Shown here: one piece after another, positions 33,071 through 46,400 of the stretch
Position numbering within the stretch: the stretch's first letter is position 1
How the letters are laid out: each line of letters begins with the position of its first letter
Notes under the pieces: generated by a model
Seen by the model: the letters and a program-made list of their open reading frames with translations, nothing else
Told to the model about the DNA's origin: nothing
Database searches by the model: none
Assembly (NCBI GenBank): GCA_964017065.1
Contig: OZ024789.1
Coordinates: 9,294,422-9,358,421 of the forward strand
Origin: Haliclona indistincta
Taxonomy: Eukaryota; Porifera; Demospongiae; Haplosclerida; Chalinidae
Reading direction: 5' to 3'
DNA: 64,000 nt
Translations under genes and position numbers: made by a program

Positions 33071-35159
33071 ATCTGTATGGGTGTGTTGAAGGCTAAAAGC
33101 GTTGATGGCTCTAATACAGGACTGCTAATAGAATAAACATAGGACATGTTGGAGGCTTGTTCACTGCGTGTGTTATAAAAGGTCATGTGACCACGACAGC
33201 ACTACTGCGGTGTGTTCGCGAACACACAACCGGCATACCAACTTGTGTAGTGGACTTGTTCCAGTATCCTGATAGTCTTTCAGCCAGCCTTTGTAAAAAA
33301 TGTCAGCCTAGCTGGGGATGTGCATGATGAGTTGTGTGGTTCTTTGTTAAAACAATGATGAGTTATGAACTTTTGACAATAACTTAATTTGAAACAAAAG
33401 GAGATTGAAAAGAATTGTTTTGTCGAGAGAGTGAATATCTTTTGAACTATTGACGAAACTCGATGCCTTTTGAAACTAAATGGAGACAGAGAAAAAGATG
33501 AATTTTTGAGTAGATGGAAGGACGAGAAGATTCCTTGATAAGAGTATATTTAACCTTAAACACACCCGTATGAATAGCATACGGCATGAGAGGTGGGCTA
33601 CTTGTAAAACATGACTTTTATGTGCATATTGTGAGCGAAACAGCCATTTCTAAATCTTGAGTTTGATCTATATCTGAGCATGTATGTGTGCACTTGTGAG
33701 GAATCCAGATCTAAATCTGAGTTTGCTGTCTTTTGAGTGACTTTCATGTACACTTTTGCGATGGTGACGCTACTGGTGTCGTAGCTATTCAGGTATTGGT
33801 GAAGCCCAGTAGCTAATTTTAGAAAGGAAAATTATGGTCAGGCACGTCAATGTTTGGAATCTGGGCAATGAGTAGATGTAACTTGGGGAACTTTCTATGG
33901 ATGTGCTAATAGAGTGATGAATGCAGAAAATGATATTTTAGAGAGAGATCTAAACAAGATGAGGCATATTCCCAATTGAGGCATCTAGCAACTTACACTA
34001 TTGATCAGCTTGCTGCTGAGGAAATTGAGAATAGCACTCTATAGGAGGAAGCTAATGGCTGGAGGATTAATGTGCTTTCACCTTATCAAGTTGACAACTA
34101 ACCACAAATTTAATCAAACTAATATAGCAGTTGGTACATAGTCTATGCTGCAGACAGTTGTCACTCAATAATGGACTATGCACTTTTATCCTCAGGGTAC
34201 AAGAATGCATGAGATGCCAGGATCAGCCATTGAGGGTCAGTGTGAGGTCACCATGCAGTCAGCTGACTGCAACACTGTACCAATACTTCCACTTCTCCTC
34301 ACATTCTCTCATACACTCTTTAAGCATTCACACACTTTTATGGTGTCGTGGTGCTTGAAGCTATGAAAAAGTTACCAATACTGGTTTTTGCTAGCTAGGA
34401 GGTAAGGAGACTCATGTCTGGCATCTTCTTAGCATGAGATTCCTGACCTCATTATTGGTGCTATTATTGGAACCGTGAATTTCATTACCAAGCTACATTC
34501 ATGCACTGTTGTAAGGTGGAGCCTTTTATGCTCAAATAATCATTGTTTACAGTTTGTGCGGAACTGAAGCCATAAACAATGACAACAATCGATGAAATAT
34601 TTATCCCGTTCAAATTCCCCAACGTACCTATTTTATTATCAGTTGTATACGGATCCGTACACTCTTGATACATGATAGGGCTGTATTTGAAAAACTGGTT
34701 AGTTCTGGGAAGCACTAGCTACTGCATGATCTCTAGATCAACAGAAGAGTACGCAGATATAACCATAGATACAACCAAATCTCCTTTCATAGGCATTGTA
34801 CTATGCCAGCTGACTGGTCCAGCATAATGCATGCTTCAAAGTACAGCTTGGAATGAATGCACAGCATACTATGGTCATTATCACACTATAGTCAATGGTC
34901 TATAGCAGCTGTGTTCGGCCTATGTTGCATGTAATGATGAGAAACCAATGAGATGATCACCTTGGTCACACAATTGTTGACTGAAAATGGTGTTACCAAT
35001 AAAGGTCACAGCTGGTAGCACCTTTCATCTTCCCTTCTGGTGCCAACACAATGGCACATTTACACCTAACACAGTCAATATAGTGACGGAAAGGGGTACA
35101 AGCAGTCAGTCAACAGAACTCTTAGAAAGTCTCAAAAGCTTTAAATTCATTTGAATTGT

Positions 35160-35169
35160 GCGCATGCGC
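35160..35169. promoter_or_regulatory. NRF1-like site upstream of the Bcl-2 gene
   Basis: The palindrome GCGCATGCGC, the consensus for NRF1, lies 175 bp upstream of the start codon in otherwise CpG-poor DNA. Function is inferred from the motif only. Confidence 0.5.
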
Positions 35170-35343
35170 GCCATGCATAATTGAGTTTAAAAATAACTTT
35201 CATAACCGCAATAAATTCTGACGAGGAATAGAAAAGGCTGCATTCTCTACGATAATAATAAAGAGTCAGCTGCTCGCTCGCTTCTTTATTCTAAAAGCCA
35301 ACCAGACAGAATTTCTGAAGAAATAAGAAAGCGCCGCGGAGAT

Positions 35344-36473
35344 ATGTCGACCTTAACGATAACACAGCAGCAAGCAAAAGTCGGCAGCCCGAGCAAGTTA
35401 CTACCCAAGAAAGAGGACTACCATTTCAACACTTACGCTAGTAGTCAGACTTTCGCAAGAGAAACTTTTCAATTGGTTAGAGAATTAATTTATACGCTTT
35501 TGGCCCAGGAACATGGCGTTCACCTCAACGGCCATACAAATGGAATTGTTCCACCCAATTTCAAGAACCAAGACCTAAATTACACTTACCAATCACTTCT
35601 CGCTGCCTGTCGTCAATTTTTGAAGCAACACCGTTTAGAACTACAAAATCGAGTGAACAGTTTAGATATTTCTGATAGCTTCTTGTACACCAGCTATCAC
35701 CAAGTTCTTAATAAGATGTTTGAGGAGCAAGTTGTGAACTGGGGTCGTGTAATAGCTATGTTCTGCTTTACTGAAGCATTAGCAAATCGCGTACATGCTG
35801 AAGTAATGTCACCCTGTCCTATTATAGAAAGTCTCATCGGCTGGCAAGCAAATTTTATCATAGAATCTCTCCAAGGATGGATCATCGATCAGCAAGGAGG
35901 ATGGGTGAGTCATGCATTCTAGCTATGAACAATAATGTAGGATGTTGTAATTGTGTTGGCACACAAGTGCATTACCACTGGGATGTGTTGGCACGCCTGG
36001 ACTTCATGTTTAGTCCAATTATGCAACCCCCTATTTGCCATCTGTAAACATCCATAGACATGCTTCAGGTCGCTTAGATACCGCCATAGTCTTTTGCAAA
36101 GAAGCGTAGGTGCAGGGTACTTTGGCAAGCCTATAGTAGAAAAAACAGCTGATGCAGTTTGACCTGTACCGGCCACCCAGTAGCTTGACTATGAATAATA
36201 AATATAATCATAATCACTCTGAATCCAGTTGTACATTAAATCTGGTGACCTAGTACATTCCAATGCTTGGGAACATCTACACTACAGTGTCTTGAATACC
36301 AATACTTTACTGGTGTCGCATTCTTCTTCGTCTAGTGTGGTCTGCCTGACAAATATCATCCTGACAAGCAACACGAAGCAGCCAAGGAAGAAGATGGCTT
36401 AGGACTAGGATCAATATTCACAATTGCAGTTGTCGGCTTAGGAGCGACTGCTCTAGCCCTTCTATCAAGATAA
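35344..36473 (+). CDS. Bcl-2 family protein with C-terminal membrane anchor, 232 aa, 2 exons
   Basis: Exons 35344-35904 and 36336-36473 join in frame into 232 codons. The BH1 motif is read as VNWGRVIAMFCF (NWGR is the hallmark) and BH2 as WIIDQQGGW, split from the rest exactly at the conserved WxxxxGGW end by the intron, a position also conserved in animal Bcl-2 genes. The C-terminus is GLGSIFTIAVVGLGATALALLSR, a tail anchor for mitochondrial or ER membranes. The length and single BH2-region intron fit a multi-BH-domain protein of the Bcl-2/Bax/Bak group. Whether it protects or kills cannot be decided from sequence by eye. Sponges are known to carry such genes (BHP1-type). Confidence 0.85.
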
Positions 36474-38719
36474 CACTCGCTCAAATCAGATGGTTGGCAC
36501 TACATACGTACAACCCCCTCTTGCTCACTTATTCAAAACTTGCTCCTCAAACTTTTTCTATACTCCCTTTCTCAAACCTTATTACTCGCTGGTCCCAGCT
36601 CTCTGTATTATAATCGCTACAACTGTTATTCTCTCAATGTAATGAAGCTGAAAATTATTGTACAACTAGTATTTATTCACTAATGCAATTTAAAACCTCT
36701 GTGATTACTTTTATCTTGCTAGCACGCACGTAACGCATGGTTTGACCAACTTGGATAAAATAATATAATATTACAAGCATTGTGTCCTATAAACCTAGTG
36801 TTCATTTTTTTGGGTTGCACGTTCTGTAATAGTACTGTTCAGATTTGACCTAGCTATAATTTTTATCTCTCTCTCATTGATTGAGGCAGAAGAATATTGA
36901 ATGCTGCAAGCACTTGAATAGATTGGTGATTCTCTATCTTTAGCTTGTTAGATTCGGTAGGTGCTTCTGATTGAATCCAGGTGGGACTGGATTATGGATG
37001 GCGGTTCTTCCGATCTTCTGCCTCTGTCTGTAGAAACTGTAGTGATAGAAAGAGATGAGACAGACAAACAGACGCCTTGAGCGTAAGTGGGAGTTAGAAA
37101 AATCAACAACGGCACACTCCTCTGCATAACTTAGACACCACTACAATAGTGACTGTCTGTACAGTCAATGATATTGAACACTAGTTGTATGTAATTCCAT
37201 GCTTATTATGGAGAGTAGCCTAGGAATGTCAACTGAATAGATCAGCTGTTAGGAGCAGTCGCCACAAATCATGTTCACCTGACTGTGTGTGTAAATACAG
37301 GGCTAAAAATAGAATGCGCAGCTTGCAGACAACTCGAGAACAGCCTAGATGCAGTGAGAGTAAAAGCAACAAAGGGCAGCATTTAGTAGGCATTGTGCAG
37401 CTGGAAAGAGTGTCATGGGCCCAAGTTTAGTTGTGTCTATCTTTACTGATAATAAGCACTGCAGCCTGGTCCCAAAACAGTGTCCTTACTCAAGCCCAGG
37501 CCCACTGTCTACATGTAGCTCCAAGTTCCACAGGCAAAAAACCCACTGTTCCACAGGCAAAAACCCACTGTCTCCCCAATGACAATGAATGTCCTTATCT
37601 CAAAGGGTTGGTTACAATGTACAAACAAACCCTTGAGTGTAATCTCATGGTCTATCTACTACTGGACCATACACAGTAGCGGACTGGAACAATGTAATGT
37701 CAACTAGCTCTTGCAAGGTGTTATCTATTTCACTCAGATCACTATTACATTTGTGACATGTGTACTTAGACTGAACTTTTGTACAATTAATGCACTTGTA
37801 CCAATAATAATGATTAATTTTATTACTACACTTCCAAACCAAACCAATAAAAACTCAACAGAAATTCAAATTCGTCAACTATACTGTGTAGTACACACAC
37901 CCAGTTGTATAGTCTTGTCCCGTGTACCATTAATTCTGCATACTCATGGTCAAGCAATGCCAAGTGCTGTTCTACTACATCTGTAGCTGTACATGTGGGG
38001 TCAATTTTTGGACTCCTAGCTGTTCAAAATGTATGTACTAGTACATGCATAGCACTCAAGAACAAGCCAGTGACACTGTACACAACAAACCACTGAGCCA
38101 CTGCTCTATAGCAGACACTACTCCTGATTGAGTATCTACAGCCCTGAATTTAACACCACAATAACAAACCACTGAGTTAATTTCTTTAATATGATACCCT
38201 AGAGGAGGCAGATGGTGTCCTTCAAGGGGTGCCCATTATTTTACTACAGTATACACAACTCCACTTCTCCCTTACATCATACAATCCATACTATCGTATT
38301 ACGATACCAGAAACACAAGCTACTGTAAACACAAACTAAAAAAAACTAAAACTAACTGTCACGGAGGTGACGAATTTCCACGTATACTAGCTCCAAAATA
38401 AATTATTATTACTAACCCGGGAAGCATGTTCAGTTACTGTTTGCAGTTAGGCATTGCAGTGAGGAAGCTAGGTAATGAACCTTGCCGGTTTGATCATGCA
38501 TGCATATGTAGGTTAGACAGGACATTACCATGGATTGCCTCACATATGAGATCAAGTGCAGTGAATATTGCACAGTTGGCTATGAAATAATCTTCCCTTC
38601 CTTCCTATCTCTGTCCCCTTTCACTCACTCACTCTCCCTCACTCTCCTCTCGCTTTCTCTCACTCTCCTCTCCTCTCGCTTTCTCTCTCTCTCTCCTTCC
38701 TTCTCTCTCTCTCTCTTAC
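36474..38719. other. 2.2-kb intergenic region between Bcl-2 gene and coiled-coil gene
   Basis: The Bcl-2 3' UTR (no canonical AATAAA in the first 300 bp) and the missing 3' end of the large minus-strand gene should lie here. Near 37508-37575 a CCCACTGT..CCACAGGCAAAAA unit is repeated two or three times. A short segment near 38205-38245 resembles the AACCTCT repeat family. I identified no coding exon. Confidence 0.4.
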
Positions 38720-40361
38720 CAGTATCAAGGTGTCTAGTGATTGAACAGTCCAGTCGTGTGCGTAATGTTGAAAGCAGTTCTCCTGCTGCTACATCCTATT
38801 GATAGAGAGAGGGAGAGAGAGAGAGGGAGGGAGGGAGGGAGGGAGGGAGAGAGTAATGCATAGCTACATGTATGTTTGACGGTGTGTGACAAGTGTTAAC
38901 AACTAGTACATGTAACCTAGTACATGGAATAGTACGTGATCTAGAATGTCTGCATCAGCGTCTACGTGTACAGACCTTTGCATGTTGCTTTGACAGCAGA
39001 AATTATAAAATGGGCGTTGGCTACTAGGTTAGCTATGTTATAGGCCAACACCCATTTCACAATCTCTGCTGTCAAGCAACTTGCAAAGGTCTGTAAGTCA
39101 CTGTGAGTGTAAATAATGCATAATGTCCTTGTGAGTGTCTGCTAATGCATCAATGTTTGTGCTTACACTTTGCTCGAACGGTGTGCACGGTGCTGCTGCT
39201 GGTGGTCTTGCTGATTCCAAGTGCAAGCAGCCGGGGGCTGTCCTGGTTCTAACCTGACTGTACTCCAGTATCTTTCTGACATGGTTACTGTCATCCAAGC
39301 TAGAGAGAGAGAGAGAGAGACAGAGAGAGAGATCGAGAGAGAGAGAGAGAGAGAGATCGAGACAGAGAGAGAGAAAAGAGAGAGAGAGACAGAGAGAGAG
39401 AGCGTGAGCATGGTGTTAGTGGGTAGCGGTGATTGTGATGCTTTTTACCTCCTCTCTCTTGCTTGTTGTTTTAATATCTCTACCTGTTCACTCAGCTTCT
39501 CACATCTCTTCTGTTCAGCCTCTAACTGATCCTGCGAGAGTGAGCGAGAAAGAGTCACACATGCATGCAACAGTACAAAATACACAAAATACACTCATGT
39601 ACAAAACCGCAAAACTGTATACATGTACATGTCTCAGTGTTAGGTATACACTGTATGTCACATGGAGAGTGTTTTAAAGACTCACGGAGGCGTGTAGAGT
39701 CAACAACCACCCACGCCACTGAGTACTTCACTACTTCACAGTCAAATCGAACACAACCTTTAGTTGGTGTTTGGAGTATAATTATACCGCGAATTTCCTG
39801 CTGTTATGTAATACAGAAGACAAAGCTATATGCTACATGTATAATGTGTACGGTATAGCGTAAAATTTGTTTTGGATACAAGTAGGTCTAGATTCAATAC
39901 AGTATAAGTCCAATACAAACTCTGAACATCACAGACCTTTCCTAGAAAACGTCCTGTTTGTTTACGAACAGATGTTGTACATTTTACATTGATAATTTTA
40001 GTACTATAAACTAGGGGCTGTGCACAGCAATGGTGCACATAAGGACTACTCTACACATCACAGTGTGTATGTGTGTATGAGTAAATGTAAACAAAGATCC
40101 TTTGAGTAGTTTCTGTTTATTTCAGGGAGTGTACCACTGGACTATACCCCAAGAGTTGAAACAACCTAATACAGAACTGTACATTTGTCCGCAATTACTG
40201 TACATGGCAGTGCGTTACTGATTACAGGCTTTGAAGCATAGTTTTATCACTAAGACTAGTTATTTTTAAGTGTGTGTGTACGTACTGTAATTTGAAACTG
40301 ATTCAAGTTGCAGGCTAGTGTTTGTGTACATGCTCTTGTAGGAGTGAGAGTGTGTTTGCTT

Positions 40362-40422
<61 letters not shown>

Positions 40423-43400
40423 GGGGGGAGGGAGGGAGAGGGGAGAGGGAGAGGGAGAGGGAGAGAGGAGAGAGAGAGAGAGAGGGAGGGAGGGAGGGAG
40501 GGAGAGACACTACTCAAAACTATAATGTACATGTGAAGCTTCTCAATTACATCATAAAATTTGTTCATTTCTTGTTATCAATTCTACCCTATTATGTCAT
40601 GCAGAGTCAATAGTGTCCAGATGATGTCAACTCTAAACTCCTGACAGTGCCATACAGGTGTACTACCATATTGAATCCCTATGAAAGCGGGTCCTCAAAG
40701 AGAGGTGCTGACTACAACTGACCAATTTAACAGCTGCAGAGTCATCAAACAGTACATGTGTATAGAATCACTCAAATTGTGGTCATGAATGGAAGCCATA
40801 GGAGTTAGTTGATATAGTACATTGGATTATATCACTTGTAACAAAGCCTTAGCAAGTGCATCCTGTCTATCAATGAACCTTGTAATGACACTGCACTATT
40901 ATTAGCAGCAACAAGCTAAGTAAACTGCATCTGGTTGCTTAGTAACTTTATCCAAAGTACACAGCTGCATTTACACAAGTTGAAAGCACTTGAGAACTAA
41001 AGCTTTGAAGATGTTGCAACAGAAAGAGACAACAAACTCAGCAACTACAAGGTGTCATAATTCAAATTAATAATTCAAGTTATCAAGTTAGAACTTTGTC
41101 AACACCTCCACATTATCATGACAATGGTCTTTTATCATTTTTTGATGTACAAGTACACTCTCTGTATGTACATTATTTTACAAACCTTCATGCTAAAGGC
41201 CTCGCTGGTGATTTGAATATTTTCCTGTTGCGATCTGAATAAAGCCTCAAGTGTTTGATCCAACTGTGCCTGTGAGTGAGTGAGTGAGTGAGTGAGTGAG
41301 TGAGTGAGTGAGTGAGTGAGTGCATGAGTGAGTGAGTGAGTGAGTGAGTGAGTGAATGAGTGAGTGAGTGAGTGAGTGAGTGAGTGAGTGAGTGAGTGAG
41401 TGAATGAATGAGTGAGTGAGTGAGTGAGTGAGTGAGAGAGCGAGCGAGTGAGTGAGTGAGTGGCCAGTTTGCAGTATTATTGCTATCACACCTTGACAGT
41501 TGCTAGTTTTGCGTCCTTCCTTGTTTTCTCCTCTTCTCTCAGCTTTTCAGCATCTTGTTGTCGAGCAGCCTGTGCATTGAAGGATAATAGGCGGACATTA
41601 GAAGGAAGAAAGAATGGGATGGCGGGAATGAGTGTGAATGAGTGAGTGAGAAAGTCTGTGAGTGAGTGAGTGAGTGAGTGAGTGAGTGAGTGAGTGAGTG
41701 AGTGAGTGAGTGAGTGAGTGAGTCAGTGAGTGAGTGAGTGAGTCAGTCAGTCAGTAAGTCTGTGAGTGAGTGAGTGAGTGAGTGAGTCAGTCAGTAAGTC
41801 TGTGAGTGAGTGAGTGAGTGAGTGAGTGAGTGAGTGAGTGAGTGAGTGAGTGAGTGAGTGAGTGAGTCTGTGAGTCCAAACCTGTTTCTCGACTAATTCT
41901 TCTAGTTCCTTCACCTTAGCGGCAATCTCTCGCTTACTCTGTAAAAAAGATGATGCATTGTGAATTTCAGAAGTTAACAGTACCATGTACAATGATAAAG
42001 TGGACTCTCTCATTAGCATAGAGTCACTTGGTTGACCAACAATCACACAATATTCCAGGAAAGCTACATGTATGATTGTGTTACATTCCAAGTCTCAACA
42101 GCTGTAAATAGTTACTCAGTGAGCACGTATACAAGATAGCTTGTTTTAAACTACACACATCCTTTGGGACTGTTCTCTACTATATACAAATTGTACTCGC
42201 TATAGTAAACCGATAAATGCATAAACATTTTGGGGAAATATCCAAATTACATTATGGCTGTGCACCAACTTTATTACCATACATATAATATACATGCACC
42301 ATACACCATACACCGACCTTACACGTACAATTTTGAATTTCAAATAAAGTGTTCCCCGACCATACATGTACAATTTTCAAATTTCAAAAGGCAATGTGCA
42401 ATAAAATTGTGTACATGTAACATCCGTAACAGCTGTGCACTGAAATAATTTTACTGCCGCTTTTATTAACCCCTGGTCGGCGCATGCACGGAGGGTTACG
42501 ATACTTGCCTGGTCGTTCGTTCATTGAAAACAGTGACAAACAAAGGTTCTGAAAATACAACTGCATAAAATGTACAAGGTTAGCAAGATTAATCCATTCT
42601 CACAGAGGGAAACAACATGTGAAAGAGCTACAATGTAATTTTCGTCATTGACAGAAGCGAACCATAAAAGCATTTTTCTAAAAAATTATACATAAATTTT
42701 CTTATAGAAATCAACGAATATTTCAATTAAGTAAGAGCCTGTTTGTTTGCGTGTACATGTACAATGTTATAGTTTTATTAGATATGAAAATAGACCAAGC
42801 TGGGGACCGAGTTACAGTCACGTACACACACGCAGGTACTGTACATGTACCAATGTAGTTTCAGTAGATACCATGTACAGCGGGATTTATTACATCTTGC
42901 AACAACCACAAAAGCATAAAGCGTGGTCCGTGCCTTATTTGGAAGGTTTATTGCATTGCGATTGAACACGGTTTACGCTCTACGGTTGACGCTTTTAGAT
43001 TGCAAGAAGTAGTGAAACCGTCGTACGAGAAGAGACCAAGCTGGGGACCAAGTTACATGTACAGTCACGTACACTGACCACATGTACTGTACCTGTACAT
43101 GTACAATGTTAGTTGTCTAAAGCAATATTGATGCAATCCACATAACATAAACATTACAGCTCCAGGAATTTACTCATGGTATGATAATGATAATGTATCC
43201 ATAGACTAATAATTATTTATTTATTTAGCATTGGGCTACAGTCTCAGCTTCGTACATGTATTATATTATACAGAGTAGCTCCTATACAGACAGGGCAGGT
43301 ATTCTCAAATACCAAGTACAGCCATCACTTCTATACCCAAATGGTAAATTCTCAGAAATCACACCACGCACTGAGAGGGAGGTCACAACTGAACAACAGC

Positions 43401-46400
43401 ACATGGTATATGAGAGTGGGTTGAATATAGACTACTGTTGATAGTACAGTATTATGGTGATTTGTGAGTGTAAGCATGATTCACTGGAATACTAAACTAG
43501 GTGTATTTAACAAATTTGGGAAACTTCATAGTAAAATTAAACAGAATGACTAATGACAGCTGGTCAGTATAAGTGATTAGACACAGCCTACACTGTAGGT
43601 TGCTGCTAAACTTAATTAATTTGAACAGTTTCCTGATAATTACTTCCATTTTGCTTACTAAGCAAACTATAATGCAAGAGATCCAGTAGTAGAAGGTGTA
43701 CCTCATTAAGAAATTTTTTCACCTAAAAGAAATATTTGCTCTAGTGTCAACAAAGTGAAGGAGATTAGCTATTAATCTGAAGGAATGTACCACGCCATTG
43801 TGTTGGCTCACAAAAACTCCTTATTAGGATATCTGCGTAGCACCGAGCGCTGGAATCTCTGTTGTGGCAATTACTAGCATAGCGCTATTGGAAGTTGTGA
43901 ACTCCTCGATAATTCCTGGTTTTGCACTCACACAATACACGACTTGAACCCTTTTACACATACATGTCTGAAGCGTCTTTCTCGGAAAATATTTTGTATA
44001 GAAAACAACTCCATTGAGTTGGAATTCTCTACGCATGACAGAATGCAAAATTTGTCAGTCCTCGACGAAAATATTCACAAACACAGTTTTACACGAGAAT
44101 CAACGCAACAAGGGTCACTATAGGCTCACCACTACATTGTATACATAATTGCAGTGCTAACAAGCTCTACTTCTTACACGTTGTGTACAGTATACACGAT
44201 CTATTCTTTACCTGTTCTTCGACACTCTTTTTATATTTTTCCATCTCATTTCGGGTGTAAGTACAGGAACGCATGTGCTCTTTCAAAGCAGCCATCTCTG
44301 TCTCCATCTGCTTGGTTTTCCTGTGCTCCCTCTTCATCTTTTGTTCCTCTTCGTCGAGAGCAAGTACAGTCTGTGATATTTGATCCCTTAGATTCTCCAT
44401 TTCTGTGAGAAAGAAAAAAATAATACACGGAAATTTTATACATGTGCGCACACAAGTTAAAAGCTAGTGCATGAGTGAGTGTGTGAGTGAGTGGGTGAGT
44501 GTGTGAGTGAGTGTGTGAGTGAGTGAGTGAGTGAGTGAGTGAGTGAGTGAGTGAGTGAGTGAGTGAGAGAGAGAGTAATCAGAGCTAAGGGACATAGTGC
44601 CAACACATACCAGCCCTAACATGTGCAGTCTCATTCACAGCTGCATGTCTGAGGTTAGCCTCAAATTTAGCCTCCGCTTCGCTTTTCATGAGCTACAATG
44701 CATGAGTAAAGAAACAGTGAACACACACACAGTAGACGCTGTTACAGTAGACACTGTTACAGTAGACACTGTTACAGTAGACACTGTAACAGTAGACACT
44801 GTTGCAGTAGACACTGTTACAGTAGACATGTGCAGTTTGGTACATACCTTATATTCAAGACTTTTAATTTGTGTTTCCATTTTTTGGCATTGATCCTCCA
44901 TTTCACAACCATTACATTGGGCAGCCTTGAGCTCTTTCTTGAGGTCGTCGTTATCACGCTCTAATCTACCAACCCTGGAGAATGGAACAAAATGCAGCAC
45001 ATGTGAATTCTACAGTAGTATAATGCACATTCACTGTACATTTGGTGCTGAAGAATGATAAGGTTTGACTGTAGGTATGTAAAATCTAGGGCTGAAACGA
45101 ATACTTGTACTATTCGACTATTCGATTGTTTTGACAGTATTTGAATGCTATTGCAACTATTCGAATATTCGTTTGAAGTCTTTTAGCAGTTGGTAAACTT
45201 GGACTATTTGTAACCAGCCCACAAATCAAGCCTGAGCCCTGACTGTATGTTGATATACAACTTTCAAACATATTTTGTTCTTGCGCACTGGTTGCTAGAG
45301 CTAGTTTTATTCCGATGATAGAGTATTCGACTATTCGTTCGTTTTAGCTAGTGACTATTCGAACATGAACATGTATTATTCGTTTCAGCCCTAGTAAAAT
45401 CAGTTGGGTGGAGGAACACGACTACATAACAATACCAATTCAAGTACACTCTCTCGTGAGATTATTGAAATAACTGCTCCAATAATACACGGCACAAATA
45501 AATTAATGACAAAAGAAGACATTGTAAATCAGATCTCTTTAGTATACATGAGAAACTTAGAATTTTTGAACTTATTCAGAATTTTTGGACATTATCAAAA
45601 AATGTTATGGTACATGTGTGAGCTTGCATTGGAGCTAATTTGCTAACATTTCTTCTTTCGTCATACTAGGCATTATTGTTGTTATTATTTTTTTGCACCG
45701 TGTATTACTAGAGCAGTTATTTCAATAATCTCACGAGAGTGTATTTGAATTGGTATTGTAGTGAAGGTATGTTGCTCCACCCTACATACCTTAGTAGGCA
45801 CACCCCAATATCAACAATAATTATTATTATAATGATAATTATAGCGAAAGGTTGATAGAACCTTGCGAAAGCAAATGCTCGCCAAATTCGCCCGTACCAA
45901 AATTACCCGCTATATGGATAGCAAGGTCCACATATGCATGTAATACAGTGGTACCCCTCTTAGAGGACACCCTCATCCCTCTATAATGGACACTTACTGA
46001 ATCCCAAATATAACTCCCATAATGTAAAAATAAACCCCTGACCAGAGGACACCCTCTCTATAATGAACATATTTGTTGGTCCCAATGGTGTCCACCTTAG
46101 AGGGACTCCTAATATTATGTGTCTAAAGAAGCTTTTTGAATGCATGTGTACATGTGTAAAGTAAACTGCACCCAACAAAACACCAGTGCTACCCAACAAA
46201 ACACTAGTAGGGTAATACAATGCTATTTTTTGCCTTTCAAGGATGAATTATTCGTAACAGCTTCATTATAGCAATTATGCACATGACTAGTGCTGATAAT
46301 CTACTGGTCGCCATCAACAACATGCTTTCACTAGCCACAAGCTAAATACAGTACAACGGTCTAATGTGCATGGATTACAACATTGGTAGTGATTGTCATG

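Larger units (their letters stand above)
32230..35159. other. 2.9-kb intergenic region
   Basis: The LAMTOR5 3' UTR occupies the first 370 bp or so. Around 32720-33070 there is a degenerate tandem repeat (separate entry). From 33.1 to 35.1 kb I recognise nothing. A short protein-like stretch (TYTIDQLAAEEIENSTL near 33995-34045) is flanked by stops and may be decayed coding DNA. Confidence 0.4.

Noticed and set aside
33200..35100. A coding gene between LAMTOR5 and the Bcl-2 gene
   Set aside because: Only short protein-like stretches broken by stops; no splice-linked frame found.
45404..45646. 80-codon plus frame
   Set aside because: Lies inside the foldback element; product of the AT-rich centre.
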